Source of the DNA: Panonychus citri
Taxonomy: Eukaryota; Arthropoda; Arachnida; Trombidiformes; Tetranychidae
Length of the DNA: 64,000 nt
NCBI RefSeq assembly: GCF_014898815.1
Contig: NW_026515545.1
Span: 2,666,001 to 2,730,000, forward strand
Direction: 5' to 3'
Shown: positions 61,244 through 64,000 of the stretch, one piece after another
How the letters are laid out: every line of letters begins with the position of its first letter
Numbering within the stretch: the stretch's first letter is position 1
Notes under the pieces: model-generated
The model's input: the letters and a program-made list of their open reading frames with translations, nothing else
The model's database searches: none
What the model was told of the DNA's origin: nothing
Program-made: the position numbers and the translations under genes

Positions 61244-62208
61244 ACCACCAGCAATTAACTTTTAATTGTTTTCTGTTACCGCTGGTGATCTGTAACGAGG
61301 CAATTGAATTGAATGGTTGATTGCTTGGATCATTAATCGTTATTATTATCTATAAGAAGCTGTCAATCGTTTTGGTGACTATTTAATCATCATCGTCATT
61401 GTTAAGTTATTATCATCGCCATCATGGTCAATATGATGATTAATAAGTAGTAATAATTAGTAAACAACAAAACTTATTGTCATGAATAATATTATTTTCA
61501 TTAATATTGTTGTAAATTAAGATTGTTGAATGGATTGATCATTACGAATCAGAAACTTTATTCTAATTAAATTAAATTAAATATGATTAAAGGTTAAATA
61601 GTAGACAAAACAACAATTAGATTTATACTTAATTGTAATATCCTTGATTAAATAATTAAGCTAACAATTAGCAAATTAGTTAAATGGACAATTGATAAGC
61701 AGAAAAGAAAGAAGATATTAATCTTAACCATTTCTCTTTCTCTGTAACTCAACTTAAAATTTTGTTTACTTTTGATTAACTTGACTTGTATTTAAATAAT
61801 AATAATAATTGATTAATAATAATTTAATTAATCAACATCGATAAGCATTTGCTTCAACAAATATAAAGAGCAACAAAAAATTAAACTTACGGTCAAAAGG
61901 CCAGTTGACCGTTTTTTTAAGATAATAATAATAATAATAATCTTCATCATCATCATCCTACTCGCCCTCTCTCAGGTTATTCATAATATAATATGATCGA
62001 TATAATATTCACCAAAAAATTTTGCTAGAGTTCAGGGTTACGACGACGACTTACTCGTAAGAGAGACGAGAAAGAAAGATGTTGACAGAACAGATCATCA
62101 AAATTAATTGTAAATCTTTTTTCAACAATCAATATAAATTGTTACTAATTAAGATCGCTCTTAATTTTCGAGCGATTCGAATTAACAATCAAGTTTTATT
62201 TGAAACTA
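61244..62208. other. Non-coding stretch with the right inverted-repeat copy
   Basis: No gene is seen. It contains the right arm of the inverted repeat pair (61508-61858) and a TAA/TCA triplet tract near 61922-61957. Confidence 0.5.
61508..61858 (-). repeat. Right copy of the inverted repeat pair
   Basis: It is the reverse complement of the unit at 45581-46125, in two matching blocks (61508-61636 and 61764-61858) separated by 127 bp that does not match the other copy. Identity within blocks is roughly 85-90% by eye. The sharp outer end (GCTTCAAC at 61858) is the same in both copies, which suggests a defined element end. Confidence 0.8.
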
Positions 62209-62396
62209 CAGTAATCTCTTGACTAATGCATAGAAATGTAATTAAATCGCACTTAGCGCTCAATAGATAGCGTTAATTTTTTCTGCCTTTCGCAGTGCAT
62301 TTTTTCCTATTCTAACGCCACCTGGCGTGAATAAGCTGCGATTCAACCCACAATTTTATGCGTTAACCGAGTTATGCATTAGTCAAGAGATCACTG
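62209..62396. mobile_element. MITE with pogo/Tc1-like ends and TA target duplication
   Basis: The left end is CAGTAATCTCTTGACTAATG and the right end is its reverse complement with one mismatch (CATTAGTCAAGAGATCACTG), over at least 22 bp. TA flanks both ends (62207-62208 and 62397-62398). The 188-bp interior has short hairpins (CGCTCAATAGATAGCG, CGCCACCTGGCG) and no frame. CAGT ends with TA duplication are typical of Tc1/mariner/pogo non-autonomous elements. Confidence 0.85.
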
Positions 62397-62407
62397 TAGT
62401 TTTATTT

Positions 62408-62642
62408 GAGGTTCATCAAGCTTAATTGTTTGGCAAGTTTCTTAAAATTGATTTTCGATCTCAGATTGATGATTAAGTTGAGTAATTAACGCGATAATAA
62501 TCTTATTGTCTGTCCAATGAACAAACCTATTAGTTTGATCGGCCTGGATCCAGGTTTTGATCAGAGCTAATTACTGAACTTAATCATTAATCGACAAATC
62601 AAGTTTAGAAAACTTGCCAAACAATAAAGTTTGATGAACCTC
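62408..62642. mobile_element. Second terminal-inverted-repeat MITE
   Basis: The left end is GAGGTTCATCAAGCTTAATT, continuing GTTTGGCAAGTTT. The right end carries the reverse complement with a few changes (AAACTTGCCAAACAATAAAG, then TTTGATGAACCTC), so the arms are about 33-35 bp. Total 235 bp, non-coding. It lies only 11 bp from the TA-flanked MITE. The GAGG...CCTC ends were not assigned to a superfamily. Confidence 0.82.
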
Positions 62643-62699
62643 GAATCAAATACTTAGTTGGCTATTGAATACGATCCAACCAAATATTATTGGCACTAT

Positions 62700-62939
62700 T
62701 GCGACCAGCCTTAAGCCTGTCGTTGTTCTGGTCGTCGAAATGAGATGGACACTTGTAAGCTTCCTGGTTCGGCCAATCATGCATGCGTTTCGGGGTGTGA
62801 TCCAAATTTTATTGGTAATCGACCTTACGTTCCGACTCCTGATGGACGAGCTGGTCAAAAAATGGTTCCTCACTGGCGCAAAATCAGTTGCAACGATGGT
62901 GAGGAGGAAATTACAATGAACTTCTTTTCATGTATTTGA
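62700..62939 (+). other. Orphan cysteine-containing exon-like stretch
   Basis: The plus frame ending at 62939 reads RCSGRRNEMDTCKLPGSA, then HACVSGCDPNFIGNRPYV, TPDGRAGQKMVPHWRKISC, then NDGEEEITMNFFSC. GC content is higher than the flanks. An AG acceptor-like site (CTTAAG or ACCAG) precedes it near 62705-62714. Cysteine-rich with no recognised domain. Probably a fragment of a host or TE gene, since no partner exons are seen. Confidence 0.4.
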
Positions 62940-63164
62940 ATTTCATTTTCAAAAGCATAAAATTAAAATTAAAATTAGCATTAAAATTTAACAATTAAAA
63001 CTTATCTAATCTACTTCATTTATAACAATCGTGACTTTGAGCTGAACTAAAGTTAGATTTGATCAAATTAAGAAAATAGTTATAAAGACACAGTAGTAGT
63101 TATATCGGGACATTGAGTTTAAAATAAAGTATTAATATATTAATATATAATAAATTCAAAAAGG

Positions 63165-63610
63165 AAGACAATGATAATACCACTTTCTTTGTCGACTATC
63201 ATAAATCTAACGATAAAATGCATGCTGATAAATACCTTATGACCCTGAAGACATTATTGATTCTATCTATGGGAGTAAATTTCTCAGTGTCTTTGACATT
63301 AGATCTGGATTCTGGCACATCAAAGTACGAGAGCAGGAAATTCACAAGACCGCCTTGATTACTCAACATGGTTATCATGAATGGCTAGTGATACCCAGTT
63401 GATTTTCTATTTAAACTAGTAAATTTTATTAATGCTGATGAAATTAAAGCTGAACGATCAAAAATCAATAATATGGATTTACAAATTGCTAATGAAGCTG
63501 GAATCTGTTACAAGGTTGATAAATATGCTAACAGGAAGGTGATTCTACCTCTAACCGTGAGGTACAAGCTAATGGACGCTGTTCAACATTTAACACCAAA
63601 GTTTTAATTG
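63165..63610 (+). mobile_element. Ty3/gypsy RT and integrase-lead fragments
   Basis: Plus-strand pieces in shifting frames: VDYHKSNDKMHADKY, then IYGSKFLSVFDIRSGFWHIKV, HKTALITQHGYHEWLVIP (RT palm), stop. From 63420 a second piece reads LVNFINADEIKAERSKIN ... RKVILPLTVRYKLMDAVQHL, which resembles the segment between RNase H and the integrase zinc finger. The YxDD part and RNase H are missing, so it is internally deleted. The LVNFIN join resembles element B, suggesting the same family. Confidence 0.65.
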
Positions 63611-63834
63611 ATGAAATGGAGATTTTTGATTGCAATTATAAGATGATTGTAAATGAATTTAAAGAGAAGTGGAAATAATTATACTTGAACTTTAATTGTT
63701 GAAACCAAATTAAATCCCCTTCTCAAACCATAGTAAATAAAGTGACAGATTTTCAGTTGATAAACTGTCAATTTAAAGTGAGTAACAATCAATTGATGAG
63801 CGAAATTTGAACGATAACAATCAGAGAAATAAAA

Positions 63835-64000
63835 TCAATTGGTTGATGATGATTTGTGTTTTCTAATTACTTCTTCAATCATGGTGATCGCTTCCGATGA
63901 ACTTTGTGAAGTTTTCATGGTCTCAGAAATTTGAACGATTCGTTTTTTCATCTCATCATCAACAAGCGATTTCTCAATACAATCTAATAGATAATCTTCA
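63835..64000 (-). CDS. Second UGT copy, C-terminal part, cut by window edge
   Basis: The 166 bases from the stop codon to the edge are identical to 43356-43521, encoding the UGT C terminus (EEVIRKHKSSSTN end). The 3' flank (from ~63605) also matches 43125-43355, but with several substitutions and indels. It is in direct orientation, 20.48 kb from the first copy. Whether this copy shares the frameshift cannot be seen here. Confidence 0.88.
   Translation of the reverse strand, partial: EDYLLDCIEKSLVDDEMKKRIVQISETMKTSQSSSEAITMIEEVIRKHKSSSTN

Overview
The window is eukaryotic nuclear DNA. It is very AT-rich, with intron-containing genes and GT..AG introns mostly 50-150 bp long. The ortholog set is arthropod-like (DOT1L, IFT144, FMNL formin, TP53INP/DOR, H3.3, QSOX, PCMT, ROGDI, HINT). 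One gene is a UDP-glycosyltransferase of the lineage-expanded mite kind. I infer an acariform mite, most likely a spider mite (Tetranychus-like). This rests on gene content and compactness, not on a database match.

Region 1 (1-24 kb) holds conserved genes. The left edge carries the 5' end of a CDK5 activator (p35-like) on the minus strand. Next come a complete eight-exon DOT1L histone H3K79 methyltransferase (minus) and a complete eleven-exon WDR19/IFT144 (minus) whose first coding exon is only 6 bp. A short divergent promoter region separates IFT144 from a plus-strand FMNL-type formin, which has a 5.3 kb second intron and spans 14.6-24.0 kb. A 5.4 kb gene desert with purine-rich microsatellites follows.

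Region 2 (29-45 kb) is gene-dense. It holds a TP53INP/DOR autophagy regulator, an intronless histone H3.3, a QSOX sulfhydryl oxidase, PCMT with an unresolved 5' end, a collapsed HSP70 pseudogene, an unrecognised decayed ORF, ROGDI, HINT3 and a UGT. The UGT carries a one-base frameshift.

Region 3 (45-64 kb) is a graveyard of mobile elements. It contains Ty1/copia and piggyBac fragments, a dead protein-kinase gene, a Merlin/ISXO2-like transposase, and two nested Ty3/gypsy elements, one of which has an env-like gene. It also has two small terminal-inverted-repeat elements, an inverted pair of ~350 bp units about 15 kb apart, and two orphan exon-like stretches. A second copy of the UGT begins at the right edge, identical over the visible coding part, so the TE nest lies between two direct UGT copies.

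Functionally the conserved genes are unrelated housekeeping and neuronal genes. The only pathway link inside the window is DOT1L and its substrate type, histone H3. All exon boundaries were placed by eye from reading frame, GT/AG sites and remembered homologous proteins, with no transcript support. A base or two of uncertainty is possible at some junctions.
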